This document shows positions 47,113 through 58,700 of a stretch of 64,000 bases of DNA, in pieces. The position numbers and the translations under genes were made by a program. The stretch lies in NCBI GenBank assembly GCA_965178125.1, contig OZ237773.1:496001-560000 (forward strand), written 5' to 3'. Under the pieces are notes generated by a model that had not been told where the DNA came from, did not search any database, and was given only the letters and a program-made list of their open reading frames with translations. The number at the start of each line of letters is the position of its first letter. Position 1 is the stretch's first letter. The DNA comes from Bilabrum cf. latius. Its lineage: Eukaryota; Bigyra: Bicosoecida; Bigyra; Bicosoecida.

Positions 47113-47286
47113 TTGGCTCGAGAACTGAGCGCCATGCTACCGACTAAGGGTGTTTGGCATGCGCCTGGCTGCTCTCCGCCGAGTCCGAAGGCGCCGCGCA
47201 CTGCAGCGTGCGCAATGGTTCCGCTTTCCCGCAACTGCAACTGCAAGTGCCACAAAACAGTCTAGATCTAGTCTTTCAAACCTAAC
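47113..47286. promoter_or_regulatory. Divergent intergenic region (K+ channel / ERp29)
   Basis: About 174 bp between outward-facing start codons, likely shared promoter DNA. No specific element was recognised. Confidence 0.4.
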
Positions 47287-48455
47287 ATGCGGACGCTGGC
47301 TCTGCTCCTCGGTTCAATTGTAGTCAGTGCATACGCAGCTACCCTAGGAGTGGTTTCGGTCGACAAATATACCATTCACAAGGTGAGACAAAGGAAGATC
47401 CCAACAAGTGGCCCAACTGGCCAGGTGGCACACTCTCATGCCAAGCAGGATGCGCATGCCAGGGCGCAGTAGATCACGGTACCATGCCTCATGTACTACA
47501 TACATGCAAATTGATCCGATGCAAGCGTTAGGTAGGCTCTGCGAAGCAGTGTCCGTGAGGCCCGTCTTCCTGCAGGCCACGTGGCTCCCTGGCAGGGTGG
47601 GACGGTCTGAGCCTTCCTCCCTGATTTCTAAGTCGAAACATGCGCAGCGTTGTGTAGTTTCCACTATGTTCTCTTGGGTTTTATCTATAAACCCGAACTG
47701 TCAGCCATGGCAATGTGCCACGTGCCACTGCGCCCTCACCCACCACGTGCTGCCGCTGCCACTCGCAGGTGGTCGATGGCTCCCGCAGCGTGCTGCTCAA
47801 GTTGGACACGACCTATCCGTACGGGGAGAAGGAGGACCAGTTCAAAGACCTTGCAAAGAGAGTGGGCGAGGCGGGCGATCGGGCCAGCGACCTGATCGTG
47901 GCCGAGGCGGGCGTGCAGGACTACGGGGACAAGACCAACAAGGAATTAGCGGACCGGATGGGCGTGAGCAAGGATGACTTCCCCGCGTATTTCTTGTTCC
48001 CCAAGGGCAAAACGGCAGACGAAAAGCCCATCAGGTACAGCGGCGAGCCGAATGCCAACGACGTCGCCAGGTTCCTGCGGGCTGAGGCCGGCGTGCGGGT
48101 GGGTCTCCCCGGCACCATCCCTGCCTTGGACGATGCCGCGGGGCACTTCGTGGCTGCACTGGCTGCGGGAGATGCGGAGGGACAGGCAGCTGCACGGACC
48201 GAGGCTGAGGAGGTTGTGGAGGGGCTGGAGGTGGGCAGCGAGGACGTGCGCTTGGGAAAGTACTACCTGGGTGTGATGAGCAAGGCAGCCAAGGCCGAGG
48301 AGTAGGCGACTGGCACCTGGAGCGATGCGGTTAGAAAGGAGCAGGGGCGGCTGCAGCGGCTGCGGGACAGCAAGGGTGTGACTGAGGAGAAGAAGAAGGA
48401 GTTTGGCAGGAAGCTCAACGTGCTTCCGTCCTTCGACGCACCCGCGAAAGCTTGA
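47287..48455 (+). CDS. ERP29: ERp29-like ER chaperone
   Basis: 260 residues in two exons (47287-47382, 47769-48455) separated by a 386-bp intron (GTGAGA donor, CTCGCAG acceptor). The start MRTLALLLGSIVVSAYA is a signal peptide. The thioredoxin-like domain reads VLLKLDTTYPYGEKEDQFKD and AEAGVQDYGDKTNKELADRM, with no CxxC motif, which is the ERp29 pattern (PDI relative without redox site). The all-helical D domain follows (LGKYYLGVMSKAAKAEE, UAG, ... KKEFGRKLNVLPSF). The UAG at 48303 is read as Gln and restores the D domain; a stop there would remove its last third. It ends PAKA with UGA, with no evident KDEL-type retention signal. Confidence 0.93.
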
Positions 48456-48654
48456 TCCAAATTGGGTCTGGTCTGATCGGATGCTGTGGGTTCTGCTCCT
48501 GGCCCAGAACACGTCTGGCTGCTGGGCATACGAACATTCGATGGAATCCGCAATAATGAACATTGAATGGTACAGATAGGAAGAATTAACCATCTATGGT
48601 ACGCCCTCCGGCCACTGCAAGCGCGGCGCACTCTCCTGCTCCTCTTCGCCCCGC
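48456..48654. other. Convergent intergenic region (ERp29 / proteasome alpha3)
   Basis: About 200 bp between converging stop codons, presumably two 3' UTRs. Nothing else was recognised. Confidence 0.6.
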
Positions 48655-49746
48655 TCAGCCGTCGATGTCCTCCTCCTCATCTGCCTCCATAGCAGCATCC
48701 CCTTCACCACCGCCAGACGCAGCCTCGGCCAGTCGCCGGCCCTCTGCCACCGCATGCGCCAGGTTCTCTGGGGGCACCATGGAGAAGGCCCCCGGCTTGC
48801 CGTCCTCGCCAAGCTTGATCCACGCCATCTCCACCTCCATGGGCTTCTCCTTCGAGTCGTCGTGCACCGTGTGCAGCATGCGCGATACGTCAGTGAGGGC
48901 CTCCTCCGATGATTTGCTCCACAACTTGGCCTTCTCGACCTCGGTCTTGCACGTGCGGGCCCCCTTCCCGATGGCGATCCCGAAGAAGCGGTGGTACGTG
49001 CCATCCACCTCCACCATGTACAGCTCCCAGCCAGACGCGCTGCCGTCGGCGCCCTCCTCGCCAGCAGCAGCCTTCTCGGCATCGTATCCTGCTATCAATA
49101 CCTGGGCACCGAACGGCCTGTATCCCCCGCTTGTGGTGTAGGCGTACACCACGTCTGCGAGCTGCTCGGCTAGCATCTTGGGCGGGACTGGCTCGCCCCA
49201 GTTCTTTCGGTGGCTTGAGGCAATCCGCTGGGCGTATAGAACAATCGATCTAGCATCTCCTGCCAATCCCGTGACAACCAGTCCGACGTGCTTGTCGATC
49301 GCAAAGCATCGCCTGTCGCTGCCCTTGACAAGCAGGCGCGATACCCGAAGTTTCTCCACACCCAGCACAACCCCATCTGTGCATCTCACGCCAACGGCAG
49401 TCCTGCAGACTTGAAAATGGTACAAACCAGACGTGCTCATGCTAATAATTACGAAAGGAAATCGTGAATTTTGGATGATGCTCGCTTTGGTTAGATGCTG
49501 GTACATCGAGCTTCCTACAAGAATCTCACCCCGCTGCGTCCACTGCTTTCTGTGCGTATTCCAGCTAAATCACCTTTCCCTCGGGTGAAATCACATTGGT
49601 CGAGTAATCATACTGCGGTGGAAGGCAATCAAGCAAAGTGCTGGCTAGGATTTCAAGTGAGACTTGAGCACAGCTCATTCTTCATGGCACAAAGAAGCGG
49701 GTTGAGAAACCTGTACTATTCTTACTCCTGCGGCTGTACTGGCCAT
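48655..49746 (-). CDS. PSMA3: 20S proteasome subunit alpha-type 3
   Basis: 283 residues in three exons (49726-49746, 49530-49612, 48655-49402), summing exactly to 284 codons. Exon 1 encodes MASTAAG. Exon 2 gives YDYSTNVISPEGKVI(UAG)LE followed by YAQKAVDAAG, the universal alpha-subunit N-terminal signature (YDxSxxxFSPxGRVFQVEYA). Exon 3 continues TAVGVRCTDGVVLGVEKL, GLVVTGLAGDARSIV, YRPFGAQVLIAGYD and HRFFGIAIGKGARTCKTEVE. The acidic C-terminal tail (MEADEEEDIDG) is characteristic of the alpha3 (PSMA3) subunit. The UAG at 49565-49567 is at the invariant Gln of the QVEYA motif. It ends with UGA. A Gly/Ala insertion lies in the middle (AAAGEEGADGSAS). Confidence 0.96.
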
Positions 49747-49976
49747 ATTATTGGGAGAGTTATAGTACGACCGTGACGGTTCGACCGCGGCGCTTGGGGG
49801 GGCGTGAGCGATCTTGTTCCGCAAATTGCGCGGCGACTGTCCAGCCAGGTTTTGCGTAAAGTACACGGTACATTTATATTGCCTGGCCGATGCTCGGATG
49901 CAAACATTCGCCATTTTTGGCGAACTGGCCGAGTTCTTGATCCTATTTCGCTTGAAATTCTGTAGCCATCAACAAT
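49747..49976. promoter_or_regulatory. Divergent promoter region of two proteasome genes
   Basis: 230 bp between the ATGs of proteasome alpha3 (49746, minus) and RPN2 (49977, plus). Head-to-head placement of a core and a regulatory subunit suggests shared control. I recognise no known proteasome element by eye. Confidence 0.45.
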
Positions 49977-52900
49977 ATGGACTTCGGTGCAGCAGGAATA
50001 ATCGCTTTGCTGGATGAAGAGGACGAGCAGCTCCAGGTAAGAACGCGATTCAAGTTGGAGCCGGGCGTGGCACTTGTTTTTACCGGACATGGTCGCATGC
50101 GCGTAGCCGATCCCAGCAGTTCATAAATCATTTACTACGGTCTGTCTCCGTGGTTTCATGAATCTGGAAATGTCGCAGGTGTTTGCACTGCGCAAGCTAG
50201 CAACGGTGATCGACCGTCATTGGGCCGAGGTATCCGATTGCCTCCTGCAGATTGAGGAACTGAGCGAGACGGACGGATTTGATGGAAAGCAAATTGCTGC
50301 TTTTGTGGCGTCGAAGTGCCACTTCCACCTGGAGCAGTACGAGGACGCCTTGCGGTTCGCGCTGGAATCCGGCAATCATTTTGACGTGGCAGTCAAGGGC
50401 GATGAGTTTGTCGACTGCATGGTCGCCCAAGCCATAGATTAGTACGCTACCCTCAGAAAAGCGGCTGCATCGGATCCTGATGATGCTGCCCCAATCGACG
50501 CCTCGCTCGAGCGAGTGGTCAACAGCATGTTTGAGCGATGCCTGTCCGATGCTGCCTTCGAGCAGGCGGTCGGCATGGCGATCGAGTGCCACCGCCTCGA
50601 TATCATTAAGGACGCCGTGACTCGGGCTGCCGCCGGAGACACCCGCGCGAGCCAGGAGCGGGCGGAGGCGCTGCTGCGGTACTCGTTCGACCTCTCCCAG
50701 AGCAAGGTGCCTGGCCGGGCTTTCAGGCAGCAGATCGTGGAGGCTATCACGGAGCTGCACCGCGCACAGGCCTCGGTGGACCACCTGGCCCTGGTGCGGT
50801 GCCTGGAGGCCCTCGGGGATGCCGACGGGATCGCAGCCCTGCTGGTTGGGCTGCTGGGGGCCCCTGAGGAGGACGAGCGGGCGCACCTGGTGGCCTACCA
50901 GATCTGCTTCGACCTGGTGGAGGACGGAGACCAGCGGGTGCTGGCTGCGGTCAGGGGCGCGCTCCCCGACAAGCAGGGGACCCAGGGGGGTGGGGATGGA
51001 TCCGCTGGTGGAGAGGGCGAGGAGGGGGGTGCTGCGGCCGACGGGGGTGCGGAGGGGGAGGCAGCGGGGGATGCAGCAGCAGGAGATGGGGCGGAGCCTT
51101 CGGCTGCAGTGGCTCGCGCGACGGAGGGGGTAGACCTGCCCGCTGATAGCAAGGCGCCCGTGTATGACCGCTTCCGGTAGGCGAGGTCGATCCTGAGCGG
51201 CATCGAGTCGCTGCGGCTGCACCTGCACGTGCTGCACAAGCTCAACAACGCGGACCCGCTGGTGCTGCAGCGCATCAAGCAGGCTCAGGAGAGGTTCAAC
51301 CCTGTCACGCACCAGGCGTCCTTCGGGGCACACGCGATCATGTACTGCGGGACCACCTCGGATAGGTTTCTCCGGGAGAACGTGGCGTGGATGGGCAAGG
51401 CATCCAACTGGAGCAAGTTCGCCGTGGTGGCCGGCATGGGGGTGGTGCACAAGGGAAACGTCGAGTCGGCCCTCACCGTGTACGAGCCATACCTCCCCAA
51501 CCCCGCGCGGGGGGGAGCCTCCAATCCGTACGAAGCAGGCGGTGCCATGTATGGCCTGGGTCTAATCTTCGCCAACTGCGGCGGGACGGGCGTGGGAGGC
51601 ACCAAGCAGAGGCTGCTGCAGGAGCTAAACAGCAGCGTGCACACGATGCAGATGCAGGCGTCCCATGGAGGCGACGCACCGGGAATGCAGAACGGCGGGC
51701 TGCCTGGACATGTGAGAGATACGCGCACTGACTCTAACTTTCGCAGGTTTGGTTAATCGTGCTTGTCATGGCTTTGGTGTGGATTGCCCCGTGACGATTT
51801 CCCGTTTGGGACGATTGCATTGCCGAAGGCCCCTCGGGGCCTGCTGCGGATCTTCTCACTGACGTCTTCTGAGGGTTGTTTGTGCTGCTCGCGAGCTCGT
51901 TGGTCACTTGAATGCGTTGTGGATTGCCCCGTGACGATTTCCCGTTTGGGACGATTGCATTGCCGAAGGCCCCTCGGGGCCTGCTGCGGATCTTCTCACT
52001 GACGTCTTCTGAGGGTTGTTTGTGCTGCTCGCGAGCTCGTTGGTCACTTGAATGCGTTGTGGATTACCCCGTGACGATTTCCCGTTTGGGACGATTGCAT
52101 TGCCGAAGGCCCCTCGGGGCCTGCTGCGGATCTTCTCACTGACGTCTTCTGAGGGTTGTGTGTGCTGCTCGCGAGCCGTTCGATTCCGCTTTGATTCCGC
52201 TTTGCCGGTAATCATGTATTATGTCCCTTATTCTCCTGCTTCCATCTCGCAGCAAGTTGCCCACGGTGCCTGCCTGGGCCTGGGTCTGGCGTGCATGGGC
52301 ACGGGCGATGCCGAGTCTCTCGAGTCCTTGCTGGCAGTTGCCAAGATGGAGTCTGCCACCGCAGGGGAGGCAGCCGGATACTCGATGGGGTTGCTGCTGG
52401 CCGGCAGCGGCATGTCGAGAGACCTGACTGGGCATGATGCTGGGGCTGGTGAGCCCACGGCTCGCGAGACTCTGTTAGATCTGGCGCAGCGCACGAGCCA
52501 CGAGAAGGTAACCCGCGGGCTGGCAGTGGGCCTGGCCCTCTCTTGCTACGGCCGGGAGGACGAGGCAGATGCCTTCTTGGAGCAGATGACCTCGCACAAG
52601 GACCCCATGATCCGGTACGGAGGCATGCTTGCCGTGGCTATCGCGTACAGCGGCACGGCAGACCGCACGCGCGTCAAGCAGTTGCTGCACGTGGCTGTCA
52701 GCGACGTGTCGGACCAAGTCAGGCGAGCCGCCGTGATCGGCCTCGGGTTCTTGCTGTGCAGGCAGCCCGAGCAGCTGCCGCCTCTGGTCGCTCTGCTCGC
52801 GGAGTCGTTCAACCCCCACGTCAGGTACGGTGCCGCCATGGCCACTGGGATCGCGTGCGCCGCCACAGGCATGCCTCAGGCCATGGCCCTGCTGCAGCCC

Positions 52901-54224
52901 CTGCTAGACGACAGCGTTGATTTCGTGCGTCAGGGCGCCTACATCGCAGGTGCCATGGTGCTGCAGCAGGAGAGCGAGGCGCGCACCCCGCAGGTGAAGG
53001 CATTCCGCGCTAAGATCGCCAAGGTATCTGCAGATGCAAGGTTGCACCCCACCATGGCGCGCGTGGGTGCTATCCTTGCTTCAGGTATCATCGACGCAGG
53101 AGGCAGGAACGCCTGTGTTGGACTTCGGTAAGTCGCTGTGGCCTGACATGTGGCTCTGCCGCAGTTCGCCTGTCCATAGCTTGCGATTGCATGGCTGGGT
53201 TCATCCCTTGGTGCTGCCTTCCGCTCTCAAGATCCCCATCGCTGCTTTTGCTTCTTCCCTCGCTCGCAGTTCTAGGGCGGGTTTCCAGCGCATGCCGGCC
53301 GTGCTGGGCATGGCGCTGTTCGTGCAGTACTGGTACTGGCTGCCGCTGACCCACTGCCTCTCTCTGGCCGTGCACCCCACGGCCCTCGTGGGGCTGCACA
53401 AGTCCCTCAAGATCCCCAAGTCCTTCCAGGCAGAGTGCCTCTGCAAGCCTTCGCTCTTCGCATACCCCGAGCCCCTGCACGTGAAGAAGGAGGCCGAGGA
53501 CAAAAAGGTGGAGGTCGTGGAGCTCTCTACCTCGGCCAAGGCCAGGGACAGGGCCAGGCGGAGGGCGCAGCGGAAGAACAGGGACGGGGCCGGCTCGGAG
53601 ATATCCACCCCCTCGGGCAAGGGCAGGGCCCCCTCGGCGCTGACCCCGCTGTCGGACTCGGGGCGGGGTGCCTCGGGGCAGTCGCAGGGGGACGAGGGGG
53701 GTGCAGCGCAGGGTGGTGCTTCGCCTATGAAAGGGGGTGACGAGGACGAGGGAACAGGCGCTGCCGCTGGTGCGGGGGCCGGGGACGAGGGCGAGGACGG
53801 GAAGGGGTCATCAAAGGGCAAGCAGGGAGGCAAGGACAAGAGCGGGAAGGAGGAGGCCCGGTCCTTTGCGCTGACCAACCCCAGTCGTGTGACGTTGCCG
53901 CAGCAGCGCTTCGTGCGTTTCTCGCAGAAGGGCAGGTGGGTGCCGGTGCGCAAGGACGCTTCTCTCAACCTGGGCGCCGTAATGCTGATGGACCAGGGCA
54001 AGGCGGCGGCCGGGACGGGTGCTGCGGCTGCAAGCGACGGCTCCGCCAAGATGGAGGACGGGGCCGATGCGACCGCAGCTGCTTCTGGGAGCGGGAAGGT
54101 GGAGGAGGAGGAGGACGACGATCTCGAGGAGGTGCACGTCCCGCGGCCGGGCGAGGAGGAGGAGAAGGACTACGAGGCACCAGCGGAGTTCGTGTGGGTG
54201 GTTGGTGACTACGTTGACTTCTAA
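49977..54224 (+). CDS. PSMD1: 26S proteasome regulatory subunit RPN2 (PSMD1)
   Basis: 1140 residues in four exons (49977-50036, 50179-51711, 52253-53127, 53270-54224), summing exactly to 1141 codons. RPN2 is the large scaffold of the 19S base and binds ubiquitin receptors. Motifs: MDFGAAGIIALLDEEDEQLQ, VNSMFERCLSDAAFEQAVGM, MYCGTTSDRFLRENVAWMGK, PC repeats such as ACLGLGLACMGTGD, MIRYGGMLAVAIAYSGTAD and HVRYGAAMATGIACA, and FVQYWYWLPLTHCLSLAVHP near the C-terminus. UAGs at 50440 and 51178 (FR-Q-ARSILSG) are read as Gln. It stops with UAA. Gly/Glu-rich and Lys/Asp-rich insertions lie near residues 300-340 and 860-1000. Intron 2 holds a 140-bp tandem repeat. Confidence 0.97.
51779..52175 (+). 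repeat. 140-bp tandem repeat inside an RPN2 intron
   Basis: Three nearly identical units start at 51779, 51919 and 52059 (the third slightly shortened), each beginning gtggattgcc/acc. Each contains the self-complementary ggcccctcggggcc. Together they make up most of the 541-bp intron between the exons ending at 51711 and starting at 52253. Confidence 0.95.
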
Positions 54225-54381
54225 GTGGCTTGATCATCATCGTTGGATTCACTTCGAGTGTCTGTGACGTGGCAGGAACAATCAATGCGCGGCGCCGTGC
54301 TCCGAATCGTGTGGCCGAACGATCGCCTAGTGCGTTAGTACCACTGCACACACTGCGTACTATCACAGCCTGCAGACACCC

Positions 54382-55655
54382 ATGCTCCCACGTAGAGTTG
54401 TAAGGCGCGGTCTATCAAGATGTGCTGCGTTGTCGAGGGGCTTTCATGAGAACGCTAGCGGCACAGGGCACGCGAAAAAGATTTGCGTGTTTGGCAGTGG
54501 ATCTTTTGGCACTGCGCTTGGCTCGGTCCTGGCTAGACAGGGAAATCACGTAGTATTGCTTACTAGGCGAGAAGAAGTTAGCGATCATATTAAGAAGCAC
54601 CACCGGAATCCCTCATACCTCTCACGTGAGATCTAACCCTAACCCTTACACCTGTAAACCGGCGCGGACGGTGGATCCGACACTCAGCAACTATACACAT
54701 GCTCTCGATATTAATACGTCGTCGAGTCCATTCTAGTCTAATTAACTTGCATTCTGCCCGTGCATTCCCTGCGTGGTTCCAACTCGCAGAGTACCCGCTC
54801 CCCTACAATTTGACAGCGACCACAGATCCAGAAAAGGCGATCAGCAAAGCATCAGCAATCGTGCATTGCGTCCCGGTACAGTCAAGCTTTGAATACATGC
54901 AGGATTTGAAGACCATTCTGCCGGCAGACGTGCCGATCATCAACACCAGCAAGGGGCTTCACACAAACAAGCTCCAGCTTATGACAGAATTAATCCCAGA
55001 GGCACTGGGAAGAGATCAGCCATTAGTCTGTGCGTCCGGACCCTCATTTGCGCGCGAGCTGATGGAAGGCTGGCCAACTGGCCTTGTTTTCGCGTCCACG
55101 GACGAGCAGCTGGCCCGCGAGTCGGCCTCCCTGTTCAGCTCGCAGGTCGTACGCACGTGGACCACCACGGACGTCGTCGGTGTGCAGCTTGGAGGTGCGC
55201 TAAAGAACGTGTACGCGATTGCCTCCGGCGTGCTGGAGGGCCTGGGCCTCGGCCTCAACACCACGACGCTGCTGGTGACACGGGCTGTGGCGGAGACGAA
55301 TCGTCTGGCGACAGCCATGGGGTCTACCGAGCCCACGCTGGTGGGACTTGCGGGCATCGGAGATCTTATGCTGACTGCCTTCGGGTCTCTCTCCCGCAAC
55401 AGGACGGTGGGAGTGCGTCTGGGCCGCGGGGAGACCCTAGCGGAGATTATGGAGACGACCAATGAAGCGGCGGAGGGAGTGGCCACCACCCCGGCGGCGC
55501 TCGCCATCGCCCGGTCCCATGGGATCGATGTGCCCATCATCGAGGCCGTGGATGCATTGCTGAAAGAGGAGACCACCCCAGTTGATGCGCTGCTGAGTCT
55601 CATGGGCAACGCCGAGGACCCGCAGCAAGTCAACCCCGAGAAGATCCTCTCATGA
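54382..55655 (+). CDS. NAD-dependent glycerol-3-phosphate dehydrogenase, GpsA type, probably organellar
   Basis: 369 residues in two exons (54382-54625, 54790-55655). The enzyme interconverts dihydroxyacetone phosphate and glycerol 3-phosphate. The N-terminus MLPRRVVRRGLSRCAALSRG is rich in Arg and Ser and free of acids, which suggests a mitochondrial or plastid presequence. The Rossmann motif is KICVFGSGSFGTALG. Further motifs are PSYLS|QYPLPYNLTAT, INTSKGL, CASGPSFARELMEGWPTGLV, the catalytic-Lys region LGGALKNVYAIASGVLEGLG, and GLAGIGDLMLTAFGSLSRNR. The TTLLVTRAVAETNRLA block follows the GpsA/plant-plastid subfamily. The exon 1-2 joint (TCA C|AG TAC) restores the family sequence. It ends with UGA. 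The intron contains ctaaccctaaccc. Confidence 0.94.
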
Positions 55656-55762
55656 ATGACCAACTGACCGCCCGACCGATAGTGGAAGGCGACACCTGGA
55701 TTCGACATGATTCCAAATACGCTGCTCACATGACAATTTTAGTCGCACGAAATCACATACAC
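55656..55762. other. Convergent intergenic region (G3PDH / SEL1L-like)
   Basis: About 107 bp between converging stop codons, presumably 3' UTR. No feature was recognised. Confidence 0.6.
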
Positions 55763-58700
55763 TCAGTCGCCGCGCCCCTAGTCACCCTCCCTCTCCCTCT
55801 CCCTCCCCGCCTCCTACTGCGCATCCACCGTGCCCCCACGAGCCCTCCGCCGATCCCCCTGATCCCTTGCTGCCCTCCCCCTCCCGCCGCCGCGCTCCTC
55901 CGCGACAGCCTGCACCTCCTGCTCGGCTCTCTGGATGCGTCTCCTCCCAGCCCGAGCCAGCGCCCGCAGGCCCATCAGCACTAGCAGCCCCGCTGCAATC
56001 CACGCGATTGCGTGCTGCTCCGCCCGGCGCACCTCCCGCGGCCAATCCAGTCCGCGCCCCACTGCCTCGCTCCTCCCAGCCCCCGCCTCAGGGCCTGCCA
56101 GGCGGTCCGTGACCCACTCCGCAGCCCCCGCCACACCCTCCACCACCGCCGCCAGCCCCCTGGCCCCTGCCCTCCACCCCGAGCGAAGGTCCCTGTGCAA
56201 GCCCCCAGGCGGCCTCCTCGCAGCCTGCCGCAAAGAGGCACCCACAGAGGCAGCCAGGCGGGCCAAGGACCCCGCGTCCTTTGCCTATAGCTCAAGAGGG
56301 CGCCTCCTCCTCGCTGCCCTCCTCCGACGGTCCCCACGACTGCCCCCAGACTCCCCATCCGTGCCACCCGCCCCGCCACCCACAGCACTCGATTTGCCAC
56401 TCCCGCCTTCTTCTCCACCCATTCCACTGCCTCCATTCCCAGCCGCACCAGCCCGTCCAGCCTCCTTCGCGCGAGTCTCCGCGGCCCTTGTGGCCAGCTG
56501 CCGGGCAGCGGGCGAGTCGGCAATTCCAGACGCCCGAGCCAGCCACCTCAACCCGCCCTCTACCCCTCCCCAGGCCCAGGCTGTAAGTGAGGACCGATCA
56601 GCCACACTGTGCTTGCCGACTGCCGCCTTGGCGCCATCCAGGTCGATCTCGTGCACCCACGCGCGGAACTTCAGCCATGTGGCAGCTGCGCGCGCGGGCA
56701 GTGCGGCTGGGTGCGAGGTCATGAGGCCCCCGAATGCGCGGTCTAGAGGAGTCACTGCCTTCCCGCGGCCCCTGCCAGAGAGTGCGGCGGCGGCGTGGTG
56801 TGCCCCCGAGATGGCCTCTGCTGCAGCCGCGCTCTCGTCGTAGAGCCGCTTGGCCAGGTGCCAGTCGGGCCTGGGCTGCTCTTTGCCCAGCCCGTCCTGC
56901 AAGCCCAGCTCGTGCAGCCGCCCCAGTTCCCAGAGAGCCCTTGGCCCCCTCCGAGCCGCTGCCGCCCTCCACCGGCGGGGTGACTCTGCTCCCGCCACGT
57001 GCAAACCAGCCACGCCGGCCTCCGAGAAAGCGGCTGCCAGCACCTCGAGGCTCTGGTTCGGAAGACCGTCGGCACCCGATGATGTTTGTCCTGACCCAGA
57101 CGACCCAGATCCCGCCCCGGCAGCCTGCGAGAGAGCCAGCAGTGCCTTGGACTCGGCGCTCTCCGCAGCGATGACCAGCACCTCGTGAAGAGGAAAGGCA
57201 TGCCCGCCCTCGCCGCCCCGCGCCTCGTGTATCGCAAACTCGGCCGCCTCAGCGCCCGCCACTCCCCACAGCAGCAGCAGGTGCAGGTCGTCCAGAGGGT
57301 CGCCCTCCTGGCCCACGCCCGCGCCTGCCTCCCGCACTGTCGCGGCGTCCATGCCCACGAGAGCAGCAAGATGCACCGCCAGTGCTTGCCCAGTCCCCTG
57401 CCGCTGATGCCCTGCCACATTCAGCAGCTCACTTGATTCATACAAAGCCCCTACCACGCGGTCAGAGGACGGGGGCGGCAGCGCCGGGACTTCGCAGTGA
57501 AGCCGCCCGCACACGAGTCGCACGGGCATGGGTTCTGGGCTGCTGGCCCCTTCTCTCAGTCCCAGAGCTGTGCCAACGTGCGAGCCAGGGAGCCCCGGCA
57601 CGCGGGCTGCCGCCAGGTCAAGCCCGAGGCCCCGCCAGACCATTGCCAGCCAGTGCCCCCCCTTCGCTAGTGACCGCAGCAAGGGGGTGCTAGGGGGCCC
57701 GGATGCATCTGACACCAGCATCTGCCCGGCCTCATCGCTCATCCGGCGGATCAGCTTGCCCACCTGCCCGGCCAGCAAGCCCGTGTTCCACACCGCTGCA
57801 TCGTACTCGGCGCCCTCGCCCCATGGGCCGCCCAGCACCACGTCACCCTCGGCCCGCTGGCCCTCCCCGCCCCCACTTGAGTCCGCCTCTAGCGCGATTG
57901 CGCCGTGCGCGGCTATGCCCATGCTGCCCTGCGAGCCGGCAGCCAGGGTGCCCCGTGACCACGCCAGCAGAGCCAGCACGGGCTGCCCAGCGGCCAACCG
58001 CCGGACGCCCTCCCTCGCTGCCAGCGCAAAGTCACCTCGTCTGGCCACTGCAGCCAGTAGCGTGGTCGACCCGACGCACGTGGGCACTGGTGCATTGGCT
58101 GACGGCTCCCCGATGCCCCTGAGTCGCAGCTGTGCCAGTGCATGCAGTGCAGATAGACTGCCCCTGGAGGCAGCAGAGGCCCATGCCTCCTTGGCTGCCT
58201 GCAGGTGCAGCCTGCCCCTGTGGTGGTCGGGCACTAGCACCAACCGCTTCCTCTCCTGCAACAGCTCGGCCAGCTCCAGGTCCATCTCTTCATCCACAGC
58301 AACAGAATCATCGTGCTCCTCTCCCACCTCTCTGCTCTCCCGCATCGCTTGCAAGGCTGGAATCTACTCCATGTGGACCAGCACCTCCAGCAGGCGCTCT
58401 GTCCACGGCCCCTTCACGACATCGCCCAACGTGATCGGCGCATCAGCCCCCTTGCGCTTCGAGCCACCGGTGGATTTTCCTGTTGCAGAGACAGGGGCTG
58501 CCTGCCGCCCAACGCTCCCGCTGGCCAGCATGTGGCCCAGCATCGTGAGTGCCTCAGAGCTGCCCTGCGAAGCGGCGAATCGCAGCAGTTCCATACCACG
58601 GTCCTTGTCTGGCCTAAGGAGCCAAGACCCTTCCACAACTCCATCGATGCCACGCACCCAGATGCCGTGCATCCTGGCCTAGCCGAGCGCGGATGCTGCT

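Noticed and set aside
51779-52175. CRISPR-like array
   Set aside because: The repeats are contiguous 140-bp units without spacers, inside a eukaryotic intron.
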